64,000 bases of DNA, taken from the NCBI RefSeq assembly GCF_001612725.1, contig NZ_BDAZ01000044.1, forward strand, positions 62,001-126,000. Reading direction: 5' to 3'. The notes below the pieces were generated by a model. That model worked only from the letters and a program-made list of their open reading frames with translations. It did no database searches and had not been told where the DNA came from. Of this stretch, positions 1 through 9,245 are shown in pieces (positions within the stretch are counted from its first letter, which is position 1; each line of letters begins with the position of its first letter). The DNA is from Nocardia anaemiae NBRC 100462. GTDB lineage: Bacteria > Actinomycetota > Actinomycetes > Mycobacteriales > Mycobacteriaceae. The position numbers and the translations under genes are program-made.

Positions 1-690
1 TGTCGCCGGTCGCGAAACTAACTTTGATCGAGTTGTGGATCTATTGCGCCCGTAACCGCACCGACGGTGTTGTCGCCACCTCTCGAGCTCGCAAGGTGCC
101 GCGACGTATCCGAGACGTTCTCACCGCGGCCGGATCCTGGCATCACCACGAGTGCACCACGGCGACACCATGTCTGCATGGCGTGTGCACGGTGGCGGCA
201 CCGTGCGGTCAGGGCTTCTACCTCATGCACGACTACGGCAAGCATCAAACCCTCTACGCCGATCGCGCCACCAGAGCTGGCAAGGACACCCGCGGCTACA
301 TCAAGGTCAGTTTCGACTTCCTCGAGAACCACAAGACCGGACCGATGTCCCCGGTGGCGAAACTGACTTTGATCGAGTTGTGGATCTATTGCGCCCGTAA
401 CCGCACCAACGGCATCATCGCCACCGCCCACACCCGCAAGATGGCGCCACGACGCATCCGTGACGTCTTCACCACAGCGAGATCCTGGCACCACCACGCA
501 TGCACCACGGCAACACCATGCCGCCACGGTGCGTGCACAGTGGCGACACCATGTCGCCAAGGTTTCAGCATCATGCACGACTACCGCAAGCATCAAAACC
601 ACTACTGCGACCACTCTGGAAAGGGCGAAAAGGCCAGATCAGCAGGTCAATCGGGGAGGCAGGTGAGAGCGGCGGACACAAGCGCATCGG
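1..690. repeat. Tandem duplication, two ~345-bp copies
   Basis: Bases from 1 and from 346 are strongly similar, for example tttgatcgagttgtggatct near 23 and near 368. The second copy has one extra codon and drifts after about 600. The duplication stays in frame and doubles a putative DNA-binding module. The first copy starts outside the window, so more copies may exist. Confidence 0.85.
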
Positions 691-1439
691 CGAGCGAAAC
701 TGCCACCGAAATCGCTAGCGAAACCACTGACGCCGGGGCTGGCCTCGCGTACGCGTCTCACAAGTTACAAGTCATATATCCTTCTATTCCTTTGGGAGAC
801 AACCCTGCGGTTCGTGACGCGCGGGAAGGAAAACCGCTCCCACCGCCGAGACCGGCACTGCGCCGACGCCACGGCGGCGAGGACGTCGCTGACCGGCTCA
901 ATGCCGCCGCCCCGGAGATCCCGGCGACCCCGGCGATGCGCCAACGCGTGCTGGCCCGACTCGCACCTGATGCCGTGGAAGTCCTGGCAGACCCGCATGC
1001 CGGTGCCGTCCGCCGCGCCCAGGCTCAGGCCGACCTCGATCGTGCCGCTGCGCTGATCGATGCTCGCGCCGAGTTTCTCGATACCGGCGAGGTGGGCGAA
1101 AACCCCACGGTAGACCGGCTTTTCGACCCGCACGGCGATACGGGCTATGCCCGCCGTATGGCCGCCGCGCAGCAACGGCTGCCCGTCCCGGACCCCGTCA
1201 CCCCTGGCGAGGTCCGGGCTATGGCGTTCCGGCTGGCCCGCGACCACATTGACGCCATCACCCGCCACGGCGGCCGCGCACCTGGCAGCGCTCGCGAGTC
1301 CCTGCGCGCCGAACTCGAAGTGCTCCTCGGCGATGGAGTGCACCAGGACCTACTGCGCACCGAGCTGGCCGCGATGCTCAATTCCGGCGTCTGGGCGGCC
1401 TCGAAACTGCGTGAACGCATCCAAGCAGCGCGCCTATGA
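3..1439 (+). CDS. Replication-initiator-like winged-helix protein with internal duplication, 5' end outside window
   Basis: The frame is open to the window edge, so the true start lies upstream; 478 residues are visible. The segment with FDFLENHKTGPMSPVAKL and IELWIYCARNRTDG resembles the N-terminal winged-helix module of phage and plasmid replisome organisers, which precede DnaB-like ATPases. The module is present twice: positions 1 and 346 start near-identical units, period 345 bp. Each copy ends in an unusual Cys/His-rich stretch (HHHECTTATPC and HHHACTTATPC). The C-terminal third is Ala/Arg-rich, predicted helical, with no family recognised. The stop overlaps the start of the next gene (ATGA), so the two are probably translationally coupled. 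DNA binding at an origin is inference. Confidence 0.6.
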   Translation, partial: SPVAKLTLIELWIYCARNRTDGVVATSRARKVPRRIRDVLTAAGSWHHHECTTATPCLHGVCTVAAPCGQGFYLMHDYGKHQTLYADRATRAGKDTRGYIKVSFDFLENHKTGPMSPVAKLTLIELWIYCARNRTNGIIATAHTRKMAPRRIRDVFTTARSWHHHACTTATPCRHGACTVATPCRQGFSIMHDYRKHQNHYCDHSGKGEKARSAGQSGRQVRAADTSASASETATEIASETTDAGAGLAYASHKLQVIYPSIPLGDNPAVRDAREGKPLPPPRPALRRRHGGEDVADRLNAAAPEIPATPAMRQRVLARLAPDAVEVLADPHAGAVRRAQAQADLDRAAALIDARAEFLDTGEVGENPTVDRLFDPHGDTGYARRMAAAQQRLPVPDPVTPGEVRAMAFRLARDHIDAITRHGGRAPGSARESLRAELEVLLGDGVHQDLLRTELAAMLNSGVWAASKLRERIQAARL

Positions 1440-2785
1440 CCGGGGGACACTGGGAGCGCGCAGAGATCTGCGATATCGAAGCCGAACAGCAGATCCTCGG
1501 CGCGGCGCTCTACACCGAAGCCAACACCGACGTCGCGCGCATGGTCGCCGACATCCCCACCGACGCGTTCTACCAGCCCGCACACCAACTGCTGCACGCC
1601 ACCCTGGTCGACGTGCTGCGCGACGGACAGCCCGCCGACCCAGCGGTGATCCTCGAAAAGGCCAGCAGTAGGGGAGAACTCGGCGACCGTCGACAGCAAC
1701 TGCGCACGCTCACCCTCCAGATGCTCGGCAAGGGCATACCCGGATCGGTCCCGTACTTCGCCGACCGCATCATCACCCTCTGGCACGCCCGCACCGCCGT
1801 CGCCGAAGCCACCCGGATGATCCAGAAACTGCACGTCCTGCACCAGACCGGGGACCTGTCGTTAACTGGTCAAGTCGTCGCCCGCGCGCGCGAGGGGCTC
1901 GATGTGGATTTCACCGACCTTGCCGCACCGGGAGTTTCGGCGTTGCCGCCGTCGGTGGCCGAGCTGCTGGCCGGAAGCGACTCCTACGACTGGCTGATCC
2001 CACAGTTGTTCGAGTACGGCGACCGCATGATCCTCACCGGCATCGAAGGACTCGGGAAATCCACGCTGCTGGCCCAGATCGCGTGCGCGGTCACCGCGGG
2101 CCTGCACCCGTTCCTCGCCGCCCCGATCACCGGTCACGGTGCGCCGCAACGGAGTTCGCATCGGGTGCTGGTCATCGACGCAGAGAACCTTCCCGGTCAG
2201 CTGCGCCGGCGCTACCGCAACATCGTCGCCCGCGTCGACGCGGTCTGCGACCAGCAGAACCACCCGCACCCTGACTGGAACGACGAACTGCGCATCGAGG
2301 CCCGCCCCGACGGCGTACGACTCGAGGATCCGCGCGAACTACGCCGCATCGAAGCCGCCATCGCCGCCCATCAACCCGTGCTCGTCGTGGCCGGGCCGCT
2401 GTACCGGCTCAACGCCCTGGACACCGAAGCCGCCGATGGTGCCCGTGAGCTGGTGCGGATCCTGGATCGGTTGCGCGTGAAATACCGGTTCACGCTGATC
2501 CTGGAAGGACATATCCCGCACGCTGCCGATGGCCGGTCGCGGTCGGTGCGCCCGATCGGGTCGTCACTGCTGCTGCGCTGGCCGGAGTTCGGGTACGGCA
2601 TCGTCCCCGGACGCGGGCACGAAGACGAAGAGCATCCGACCGTGGTGAACCTGCGCCAATGGCGCTACGCCCGCGACGAGCGCCTGTTCCCGCACGAACT
2701 GCACCACTCCACTCATGGCCTGCCGTGGACGCCGTCCGCGAACTACTTCCACCTATGCCGAAGCCGAGGAGTCTTCGACGGATAA
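1436..2785 (+). CDS. DnaB-N domain / RecA-like AAA ATPase (replicative helicase-like)
   Basis: This 449-residue protein begins with a DnaB N-terminal helical domain (about residues 8-130; note DIEAEQQILGAAL and DAFYQPAHQLLHATL). A RepA/AAA_25-type RecA-fold ATPase follows, with Walker A GIEGLGKST near residues 201-209 and a Walker B-like VLVIDAENL near 240. Such proteins act as the helicase or helicase loader in phage, plasmid and integrative-element replication. It overlaps the initiator-like gene upstream, which supports a replication module. A long C-terminal DnaB helicase domain is not obvious, so loader versus helicase is undecided. Confidence 0.75.
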   Translation: MTGGHWERAEICDIEAEQQILGAALYTEANTDVARMVADIPTDAFYQPAHQLLHATLVDVLRDGQPADPAVILEKASSRGELGDRRQQLRTLTLQMLGKGIPGSVPYFADRIITLWHARTAVAEATRMIQKLHVLHQTGDLSLTGQVVARAREGLDVDFTDLAAPGVSALPPSVAELLAGSDSYDWLIPQLFEYGDRMILTGIEGLGKSTLLAQIACAVTAGLHPFLAAPITGHGAPQRSSHRVLVIDAENLPGQLRRRYRNIVARVDAVCDQQNHPHPDWNDELRIEARPDGVRLEDPRELRRIEAAIAAHQPVLVVAGPLYRLNALDTEAADGARELVRILDRLRVKYRFTLILEGHIPHAADGRSRSVRPIGSSLLLRWPEFGYGIVPGRGHEDEEHPTVVNLRQWRYARDERLFPHELHHSTHGLPWTPSANYFHLCRSRGVFDG

Positions 2786-2932
2786 GGGAGACGAATTGTA
2801 TTGCTCAACAACGAAATGGAGGTATTGAAGATCGAAATTCAGTGAAATAGACTGTGAGCCAGGGGATTTCATTGTGGCTAGCACCATCGAAATCTCCTGT
2901 TCGAATTGAATACTGCATCTACGGGAGAAGCG

Positions 2933-3232
2933 ATGAAAATCGTCATGGAACTGCACTGCCCGGAAGCGCACGACAGCGCTGAGGCTTCTGGGCAGTCGAC
3001 CGCGTCACGGATCGTGTCGAGCCTGACGCGTTTGCTGTCGGGGCGGCGTTGCCCCACCTGCCCGGCGCAACCCCTCGAGCCGGGGCTCACGCAAGTCGGT
3101 GGGCAAGAACGCGAAACCGGGTACTGCCCGTGCTGCCAGGCCACCTGGTTGCCCGGCTCGCGCATGCGGCTACTTACCGCAGGGCGGCTCGTCGGCATCG
3201 AAGCCGCTGCCCGTCACGGGGTTCGGTCATGA
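2933..3232 (+). CDS. Small zinc-ribbon protein
   Basis: A 99-residue protein with CPTC and CPCC pairs 30-odd residues apart, typical of a zinc ribbon. The ATG at 2933 is chosen over an upstream in-frame codon because GGGAGAAG lies just before it. It overlaps the start of the next gene by four bases. It probably belongs to the element's early operon; its function is unknown. Confidence 0.6.
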   Translation: MKIVMELHCPEAHDSAEASGQSTASRIVSSLTRLLSGRRCPTCPAQPLEPGLTQVGGQERETGYCPCCQATWLPGSRMRLLTAGRLVGIEAAARHGVRS

Positions 3233-3702
3233 TCCGCCGCGCCACCCCCGATATCCGGTTCGCCCGCCGCGTGCTCGACACGATCGCCCACCTGCCCGAC
3301 CACCCGCACCACCCCGGTATGGAATGGGACCAGCGGGCCTACCGATTCATCCACATCCACGACATCATCCACGCCGATACGGGTGCGCCGGTGTGCCGGA
3401 CCACGATGTGCTTCGCCGGGTGGGTCGTCGAACTCGACCCCGACGTCGCCTGGGCCTACGACTCGATGACACTGCGCACCGCGGGCCTGGCCGACGACAC
3501 CACCTGCCCACCGGTCCAGCTGGCCCCGGACCTGACCACCGCCCGCGATCTGACCACCGGCCGCAACCTGCGCGCCAGCGCCTACGCCAGGCGACGGCTC
3601 GGACTCACGGTGCGCCAGGCCGACGAGCTGTTCTTCGCCACCAACACCCTCGACGACCTCACCGAGGCCATCGACCGCATCGGCAAGGGGCAGCTGTTAT
3701 GA
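3229..3702 (+). CDS. Hypothetical phage/ICE early protein
   Basis: A 157-residue acidic protein overlapping both neighbours (ATGA upstream, TTATGA downstream). A central segment with CRTTMCFAGWVVEL resembles small actinophage proteins of unknown function. The C-terminal LTVRQADELFFATNTLDDL could be a short helical motif. No enzyme signature is visible. Confidence 0.6.
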   Translation: MIRRATPDIRFARRVLDTIAHLPDHPHHPGMEWDQRAYRFIHIHDIIHADTGAPVCRTTMCFAGWVVELDPDVAWAYDSMTLRTAGLADDTTCPPVQLAPDLTTARDLTTGRNLRASAYARRRLGLTVRQADELFFATNTLDDLTEAIDRIGKGQLL

Positions 3703-4088
3703 GTGCCGTCATCACCGCCACCGCGCTGGTGGAGAAGGTCCGCGAACTCGTCGCGGCCACACCGGATGCCACCACCCCCACCGCTGCCGAGCACCCACAC
3801 GGTGACCGCTACGTCGTGCGCGACGCCGATGGCCACTGGCAAGGGTCACGGCTGATCGGTCGCGCGTTACTCGACCTCGGTGCCGATCCCGAGCTGCTCG
3901 CCGAACACGACGCCTACGCCCTCAGCGCCGCCGCCACGGTCATGCATTTCGTGCGTTTCGGCGTGTGGGGTCAAGACCTGTTGTGGCTCAACGTCGTTCA
4001 ATCCCACGAAGGCAAAGGACACCGATGGTGCGACGCGATCGACGTCGCCGATCTGCGCATCCGAGGCGTCGCCGGGAGCAGGTTATGA
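3699..4088 (+). CDS. Hypothetical protein in replication-module operon
   Basis: A 129-residue protein starting at the ATG that overlaps the previous stop. It is Ala/Leu-rich in the middle and Trp-rich (FGVWGQDLLWLN) toward the C terminus. No family recognised. Tight overlaps on both sides show one transcription unit. Confidence 0.5.
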   Translation: MSAVITATALVEKVRELVAATPDATTPTAAEHPHGDRYVVRDADGHWQGSRLIGRALLDLGADPELLAEHDAYALSAAATVMHFVRFGVWGQDLLWLNVVQSHEGKGHRWCDAIDVADLRIRGVAGSRL

Positions 4089-4291
4089 GGCCACTGCTGC
4101 CTCCCGGAACCTGCAACCCGATCACCATCGCGAAGCTGCCGTCGCACGGTGCTCAACCCGAACGATGGGCGGCGACCACTGTCTACCGCGATCAGGCTGG
4201 GCGCATTCGTCACCTTCGCGCCATCCACACCGATCCCGACGCCGCCGCAGGCGCGCTCGAGGAAAAACTAGACGAACTCGGAATCCGCTGA
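4085..4291 (+). CDS. Small hypothetical protein
   Basis: A 68-residue protein. The ATG at 4085 overlaps the preceding TGA, and its stop TGA at 4289-4291 shares one base with the next ATG. TVYRDQAGRIRHLRAIHTD suggests a small beta-rich fold. Function unknown. Confidence 0.5.
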   Translation: MRPLLPPGTCNPITIAKLPSHGAQPERWAATTVYRDQAGRIRHLRAIHTDPDAAAGALEEKLDELGIR

Positions 4292-5100
4292 TGCCACAAC
4301 ACAATCCAACACCTGACCGCGCCCTCGTCGACGAGATCGACGCCCTCGTCGATGAACAACTCGCGGCCGTCCCCGATAGCGGCGCACGCGAGATATGCCC
4401 GCACTGCCACGACGAATGGCACTCTCTACCAATCCGCAAAACGCTACTGATGATGCGACAGCTCTACTGCGGATGCGAGGACTGCGACCGAATCCTCGAC
4501 GCCTACGACTACGCCAGCGACACCAGCCCCATCATCTGCCCCGGCTCAACCTTCCACGGCCCCCTCGAACCACTCGAAATACGCGCCGCCCGAGCCGGCG
4601 TCATCGTCATCGATATCGACATCGCCGCACTACTGCGCGAGCCTCGTGCCCCGTCACCCGTGCCGCTCCCACCCGCGCCACCGGACGGGTGTGCGCTGCG
4701 GTTCCCGTTCCCCGCGGCCGAGGTGTACCGGGGACCGGTCTGGGCCTATCGGCTCTCACGACCCTGGCGCGACGCCGACTATGTCACGGTCATGCACGTC
4801 GAGCGGGATATCGACACAGGCTCCGGACCCGCCCCTATTTCCGAAACCGCGCTGTTCCGGTACTTCCCGCCCGGCACACCACAACCACCGTCTCGAGAAT
4901 CGTTCCTCGTCGGAGCACAACTCATGTCCGTTATCGACGACGACAGCGAGGCCGGAGACTACCGAGCCGCCGTCGACGGGTACGGCGTCAACATCGAAAT
5001 CGGTGACCATGGCGCACGCCACCGCGCCGACGGGCACGTCGACCCAGACCTGTTCGTCCAACAGGTCACCGGCCAAATGGTCGTTGCGACAGTGGAATAA
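4291..5100 (+). CDS. Zinc-finger-containing hypothetical protein
   Basis: A 269-residue protein, last gene of the leftmost operon. Residues about 34-65 contain CPHC, H and CGCEDC groups consistent with a zinc-binding module; the rest is an alpha/beta domain with no recognised signature. The start follows the previous stop directly. Its place suggests a mobile-element accessory role. Confidence 0.55.
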   Translation: MPQHNPTPDRALVDEIDALVDEQLAAVPDSGAREICPHCHDEWHSLPIRKTLLMMRQLYCGCEDCDRILDAYDYASDTSPIICPGSTFHGPLEPLEIRAARAGVIVIDIDIAALLREPRAPSPVPLPPAPPDGCALRFPFPAAEVYRGPVWAYRLSRPWRDADYVTVMHVERDIDTGSGPAPISETALFRYFPPGTPQPPSRESFLVGAQLMSVIDDDSEAGDYRAAVDGYGVNIEIGDHGARHRADGHVDPDLFVQQVTGQMVVATVE

Positions 5101-5390
5101 CTCATTGGTGGATCCGACTGCCGATCAGGCACAACGATCGGCGGTCGGTCCGTCGCCCAGCAGTGAGTCTGATGTCGGTTGCCGACGCCCTGCCAGTCGC
5201 GGGACCACCGACAGCAGCTAATCCGCCGAGGGAACATGTTTCAGATCCGCTAGGCGAGACCGATCTTGTCGACGGCGACCGAACGCACTGTCGCGCCGAG
5301 ATGCGCGCGACCTGAGAACGCACGCTTCAGCTGAAGCCAATTTGTGGCATCGCGTGACACGAAGGTCTGGCGGGATCGTCCAATCGCGAT

Positions 5391-6179
5391 CTAGATGCCT
5401 TGGAAGGTCTGGCCGGCGATCATCGAGGAGTTGTTCAGCGTGAATGATGTCTCGAACGGGCGAGCATCTGGAGTTCCGTCCAGCATGAGATTTCCAGTCA
5501 CCCGAAGAAGCGGAGAGGCATCGGTGGCTGACTGGACATCAATCGCGTTGACGTTGTACCCAGCCTGCGGGAATCGGACGAGCTGCTCGAAGATCGCCGT
5601 CGTGCCCACGTACGGAGTGTCCCCGACTGTGAGTTGCGCATCCTCGGCATACCAAAGCTCCAGTGTGCTCTGCCGGGCCGTGAGCTGCGCGAAGTAGAGG
5701 GTGGTGAAAGCCTTGGCATTCTCTTGGGTGAAGTATTGCTTGACGGTGTCGTCGACCATGACAGTCCTCCTGATCAATTCCAGGAAGTGATTCGCGGAGA
5801 TGTCGGGCCGGGTCTCCGCAGTTGTCGCCAGCTTCGCCACCAGGGCGTGCAGGTCCTGCATCGCAACCACCTGAGCAGCCAGACAATCGCGATGCGCGGC
5901 CAACACCCGCGCCATTGACGTGGTGCCCGCGAGCACGTTCGCGATCTGGTCCAATCCCAGACCCAGCTGACGCAATGCCAAAACCTGATACAGGCGCTGG
6001 ACTTCGGCTTCGGTGTAGAGCCGGTGACCGGTATTGGTGCGCCCGGCCGGGCGCACCAACCCGATCCGGTCGTAGTGATGCAACGTCCGAACCGTCAATC
6101 CGGCCTCGGTCGCGAGCTCACCGACCTTCCACACCTGATCGATTCCCGTCTCGTCCATCCGCTTCCATCTCACTTCCAC
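5391..6179 (-). CDS. MerR-family regulator fused to an NTF2-like domain
   Basis: Up to 262 residues. The N-terminal MerR helix-turn-helix is clear (KVGELATEAGLTVRTLHHYD, then GHRLYTEAEVQRLYQVLALR), followed by a coiled linker. From about residue 145 (DDTVKQYFTQENAKAF) to the end is an NTF2-like fold as in nuclear transport factor 2/SnoaL-like proteins, a likely ligand-sensing pocket. The start is GTG 6179 or ATG 6158. A 7-bp perfect dyad in a 19-bp spacer promoter lies just upstream, typical MerR self-regulation. No target gene is divergently placed close by, so the regulon is unclear. Confidence 0.8.
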   Translation of the reverse strand: MEVRWKRMDETGIDQVWKVGELATEAGLTVRTLHHYDRIGLVRPAGRTNTGHRLYTEAEVQRLYQVLALRQLGLGLDQIANVLAGTTSMARVLAAHRDCLAAQVVAMQDLHALVAKLATTAETRPDISANHFLELIRRTVMVDDTVKQYFTQENAKAFTTLYFAQLTARQSTLELWYAEDAQLTVGDTPYVGTTAIFEQLVRFPQAGYNVNAIDVQSATDASPLLRVTGNLMLDGTPDARPFETSFTLNNSSMIAGQTFQGI

Positions 6180-6205
6180 CGACGCACCTTGCGCTGGTAC
6201 CGCCG

Positions 6206-6236
6206 ACGCTAGGACCTGACGCTACGTCAGGAGCAA
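6206..6236 (-). promoter_or_regulatory. MerR-type promoter with central dyad
   Basis: On the minus strand TTGCTC (6236-6231) and TAGCGT (6211-6206) are separated by 19 bases, the long spacer typical of MerR-controlled promoters. The spacer holds the perfect inverted repeat CCTGACG-N3-CGTCAGG at 6215-6231. It lies directly before the MerR-NTF2 gene, so autoregulation is likely. Confidence 0.75.
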
Positions 6237-6558
6237 GCCGAAACTTCCTGCTGAATCACGCGACAACAACGCTACGAAAACATGCTGTATTGCCGCATAT
6301 CGGCTGTTGGGAACGCGGATTCAGTCAATCAGCAATGCGATAACCCGTTCCCTTCTGTACTGCTGTCGGTGGTTCCCCAAGTGGCAACGTGGTGGTCCCA
6401 CAATGGGGCGGCAATCGACATCTGATGCGGTGGCCGCCGCCGTCAGCGTCGGACCGTTGCTCGCCGATGGCGGCTACCGCGGTGTCCGGAAATCCGAGCG
6501 CATTTGAGGTGCGGAGAGGATTCCGATTACGATCTCTGCACTTTGAGGGGGAATCGCG
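6232..6558. other. Intergenic region
   Basis: Between the MerR promoter and the small membrane protein gene there is no convincing coding sequence; frames are short and lack ribosome sites. Only a ribosome binding site (GAGGGGGAA) just before 6559 stands out. Confidence 0.5.
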
Positions 6559-6870
6559 ATGGAACGTGTCTTGCGGATCGCCGAAGTCGTGGTGACGCTC
6601 CTGTCCTGGGTTGGCACCGTGATGTACCTGGCCATGACGTTCTTGATCTTGCCGTGGCAGAAGGTCGGAAACTGTGCGGGCATCTGCGAAAGAATGTCAA
6701 CGCCCGCATGGATCGCTCTGGCGGTCGCTGGAATCGGAATTCTCGCAGCCCTCGTTGCGATGAACGTGCTGGCTTTGATCAGAGGCTGGAAGTTGTTGTG
6801 GGCGTGGCCACTGCTCGGTCTGATGCTACTCGCCGTTGTCTTGGATGTGGCGGGGCCGATCGTGGCTTAG
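6559..6870 (+). CDS. Small membrane protein, three predicted TM segments
   Basis: A 103-residue protein with hydrophobic segments at about residues 7-31, 50-70 and 77-100. Two cysteines (NCAGIC) lie in the first loop and could form a disulphide. GAGGGGGAA precedes the ATG. Function unknown; it is a single gene between the MerR gene and the hydrolase. Confidence 0.6.
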   Translation: MERVLRIAEVVVTLLSWVGTVMYLAMTFLILPWQKVGNCAGICERMSTPAWIALAVAGIGILAALVAMNVLALIRGWKLLWAWPLLGLMLLAVVLDVAGPIVA

Positions 6871-7004
6871 CGTGCGGTTAGTGCAGCGAATGCTCCTCCA
6901 CCACAAGGGTTTAACGTAACAGTGCGCAGCTGGATCTCTCGCTTGGGGCGATCCAGCGTGTAGTGTGGCCGACTAGTCGCCGAGATCGGGGAGGGGCAAG
7001 ATTC

Positions 7005-7856
7005 GTGCGTGTCCATCATCTGGATGGCGGGGGAACGCGGCCTTTTGGGGGCCGCTTGATCGATGGTCGCCCGAGAGTGCTGCGCCGGGCAGAAGTCGCG
7101 AATCACTGCCTGCTGATCGAGCACCCGTCAGGGTTGGCTCTGGTTGACACCGGCTACGGGGAGCAGGCGCTGGTCAGGCCCGAAGTTTGGGTGGGGCGGC
7201 AGGTCATACGACGCACGAACCCCATTCTCGACCAAACGATTGCCGGGCAAGTGCAGGCATTGGGATTCTCGCGCAAGGACGTTCGCGACATCATCGTGAC
7301 CCACCTGGACCTGGATCACGCAGGTGGCCTGGCGGACTTTCCGGACGCAAATGTACATGTCTATCAGGCCGAGCTGGATGCCATGACGGGCCCGTACGGA
7401 GGTCGCGAACGATTCCGATATCGGCCAGTGCAGATCGAGCACGGACCCAAGTGGACGACCTACGGGGAGCCCGACAGCCGCGATGACCACTGGTTCGGTT
7501 TCCGGGCGGTGCGCGAGTTGCGAGGCCTTCCTCCAGAGCTACTGGTGGTCCCGCTGGCGGGACATACCCGTGGGCATGTCGGCGTTGCGGTCGACACCGG
7601 GAACGGCTGGTTGCTGCACGCAGGGGACGCATACTCCTATCACGGCCAAATGGAAGACCTGCCGCGCATGCCGCTAGGGGCGAGCGCTTTCCAGCGGTCG
7701 GTGGACACACTGCGTGGGTTGCGGGTCGAAAATCAGCGGCGGCTGCGGGAGCTGGTACGCGATCATCGCGACACGGTGACGGTGTTCTCTTCGCACTGCG
7801 CTACAGAGTTCGAGCGATTACGCACCGAAAACTTGGGCGGAAGCGAACCTCGCTGA
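7005..7856 (+). CDS. MBL-fold metallohydrolase (lactonase-like)
   Basis: A 283-residue metallo-beta-lactamase fold protein. The metal motif THLDLDHAGG lies near residues 99-108 (HxDxDH rather than HxHxDH), with later TRGHVGV and HAGDAY supplying further ligands. The layout matches AHL-lactonase-like hydrolases, which open cyclic esters; the real substrate is unknown. The GTG at 7005 follows GGGAGGGGC and is preferred to an upstream codon. Confidence 0.8.
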   Translation: MRVHHLDGGGTRPFGGRLIDGRPRVLRRAEVANHCLLIEHPSGLALVDTGYGEQALVRPEVWVGRQVIRRTNPILDQTIAGQVQALGFSRKDVRDIIVTHLDLDHAGGLADFPDANVHVYQAELDAMTGPYGGRERFRYRPVQIEHGPKWTTYGEPDSRDDHWFGFRAVRELRGLPPELLVVPLAGHTRGHVGVAVDTGNGWLLHAGDAYSYHGQMEDLPRMPLGASAFQRSVDTLRGLRVENQRRLRELVRDHRDTVTVFSSHCATEFERLRTENLGGSEPR

Positions 7857-8009
7857 CTACGGATGCCAGGCCGAGGCGTAGCGTCGTCGCCGATCGGCGT
7901 GCCACATGCCCGATCTCAGTGCAGTTGACACCATGCCATCCTGCCTTGGCAGGCAAAGCGTTTCGCTGTACGCATGGCGACTCAACTTCTTTCCAAAGTC
8001 AGGTACGGG

Positions 8010-8771
8010 CTACACCGCGATGGCAAGCGGGCCGTCGACGGGCGTGAGGTGGTAGATCCACCAAGGTTTGAATGGCAGCTCGCTTACGTCCAGAGAAACC
8101 CACATCGGCTGTTCCTCTCCGGTCTCGAGATCCTTGATGACGGAGTGTTCCAGGGCGCTTCCCACCGATGCCCAGCTCTGGGGAAACTCCGCATTCCACA
8201 AGCTGTTCCACTCCGGCGCATGGCGGCAGGCATCGACAACGGCATCGACTTCCTCCTGCGGCACCAGGCCTGGCGACATGAGTTTGAGGCCTTGCGTCAT
8301 CAACGCCGCCTCGAGGAACCAGTTCGTCAGGACCTCGCGCGCGGCAGGCTCGTTCACCAACCACTCGACGATGCATCGACCAGGAACCAGACCAGGAAAT
8401 GCATTCAGGTACTTACTGTTTGCTGCCTTCACCTTGAACAGCGGGACTTCATAGAAACATGCCGGCCCGGGGTACGCCTCCAAGATCCGTAGGTCCCGAG
8501 CCTCGATCGGGTAGTCCATGGAGACGCTCGATGGGATGAGGCCGGTACGGGTAACGGCGAGAATCATCCGACCCCACCACGTGGGAAGTGCGAGAGCCCG
8601 GATGATCGCTTCGAACGATGCGATGCTCAATGTGCGCGTGCCATTCTCGGCCTTCTTGATCTGATCGGCGCTCAGACCCACAAGGTTTCCAAGGTCCTCG
8701 GGCTTCTCCAGCCCGACCTGCAGGCGGCGCACCCTCAACCACTGACCGACTGCCTTCGTGACCTCTTCCAA
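8010..8771 (-). CDS. XRE-family regulator with MmyB-like ligand-binding domain
   Basis: A 253-residue protein. Residues 1-65 form a Cro/C1 helix-turn-helix (DLGNLVGLSADQIKKAENG). The remainder contains ALPTWWGRMILAVTR, WLVNEPAAREVLTNW and CRHAPEWNSLW, a pattern known from MmyB-type PAS-like domains of actinobacterial XRE regulators. It is convergent with the MBL-fold gene. A small-molecule cue is inferred. Confidence 0.7.
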   Translation of the reverse strand: MEEVTKAVGQWLRVRRLQVGLEKPEDLGNLVGLSADQIKKAENGTRTLSIASFEAIIRALALPTWWGRMILAVTRTGLIPSSVSMDYPIEARDLRILEAYPGPACFYEVPLFKVKAANSKYLNAFPGLVPGRCIVEWLVNEPAAREVLTNWFLEAALMTQGLKLMSPGLVPQEEVDAVVDACRHAPEWNSLWNAEFPQSWASVGSALEHSVIKDLETGEEQPMWVSLDVSELPFKPWWIYHLTPVDGPLAIAV

Positions 8772-9245
8772 CGCCTGCCTCCCCTTTCGGATCGCCGGGA
8801 CACGTTGTCCCCTAGATGATCTTGACTAGAACACCGGCACAAATCGAGACTCGGTCAATGAGCATCGACGTGAACCGCTGGGCCGCAAGCGATGTCATCG
8901 ATCGGTACAAATATCTCGAAGAAGCATCGATGATCATCGCGCCGCCGACCGCAAGATCTGAACCGGAGATATCACCTCGCGGGGCAACCGTTAATCGTAT
9001 CTCCACCCGCGGCCACCGCCTCGATGAAGGTGACGCACATCATGGAGTGAGTGACGCGGAAGCTGTTCCTGCATAACGGATCTCATGCCAACGGCTCGGC
9101 GTACAGCTGCCGCCCTCGCTCGCTTGGATGAACGCCCTCCGCAACACTTCGCAAGTCCGACCATGCCCGCGGCGCCGACATTTCGGCGGCACCCGCGGGT
9201 CGACCGACAATGGCCGACTCGACTCGGCCAAAAAGGGGGTTCGTT
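8772..9245. other. Intergenic region without convincing gene
   Basis: About 470 bases between divergent genes. Short frames on both strands lack ribosome sites and family resemblance. It probably holds promoters for the XRE regulator and the gene at 9246, but none is distinct enough to call. Confidence 0.4.

Noticed and set aside
18..614. Long minus-strand frame over the duplicated region
   Set aside because: It is the antisense of the duplicated initiator-like gene, repeats with it, has low-complexity Val/Arg composition and no ribosome site.
8816..9076. Forward 86-residue frame between divergent genes
   Set aside because: No ribosome site and no protein-like features.
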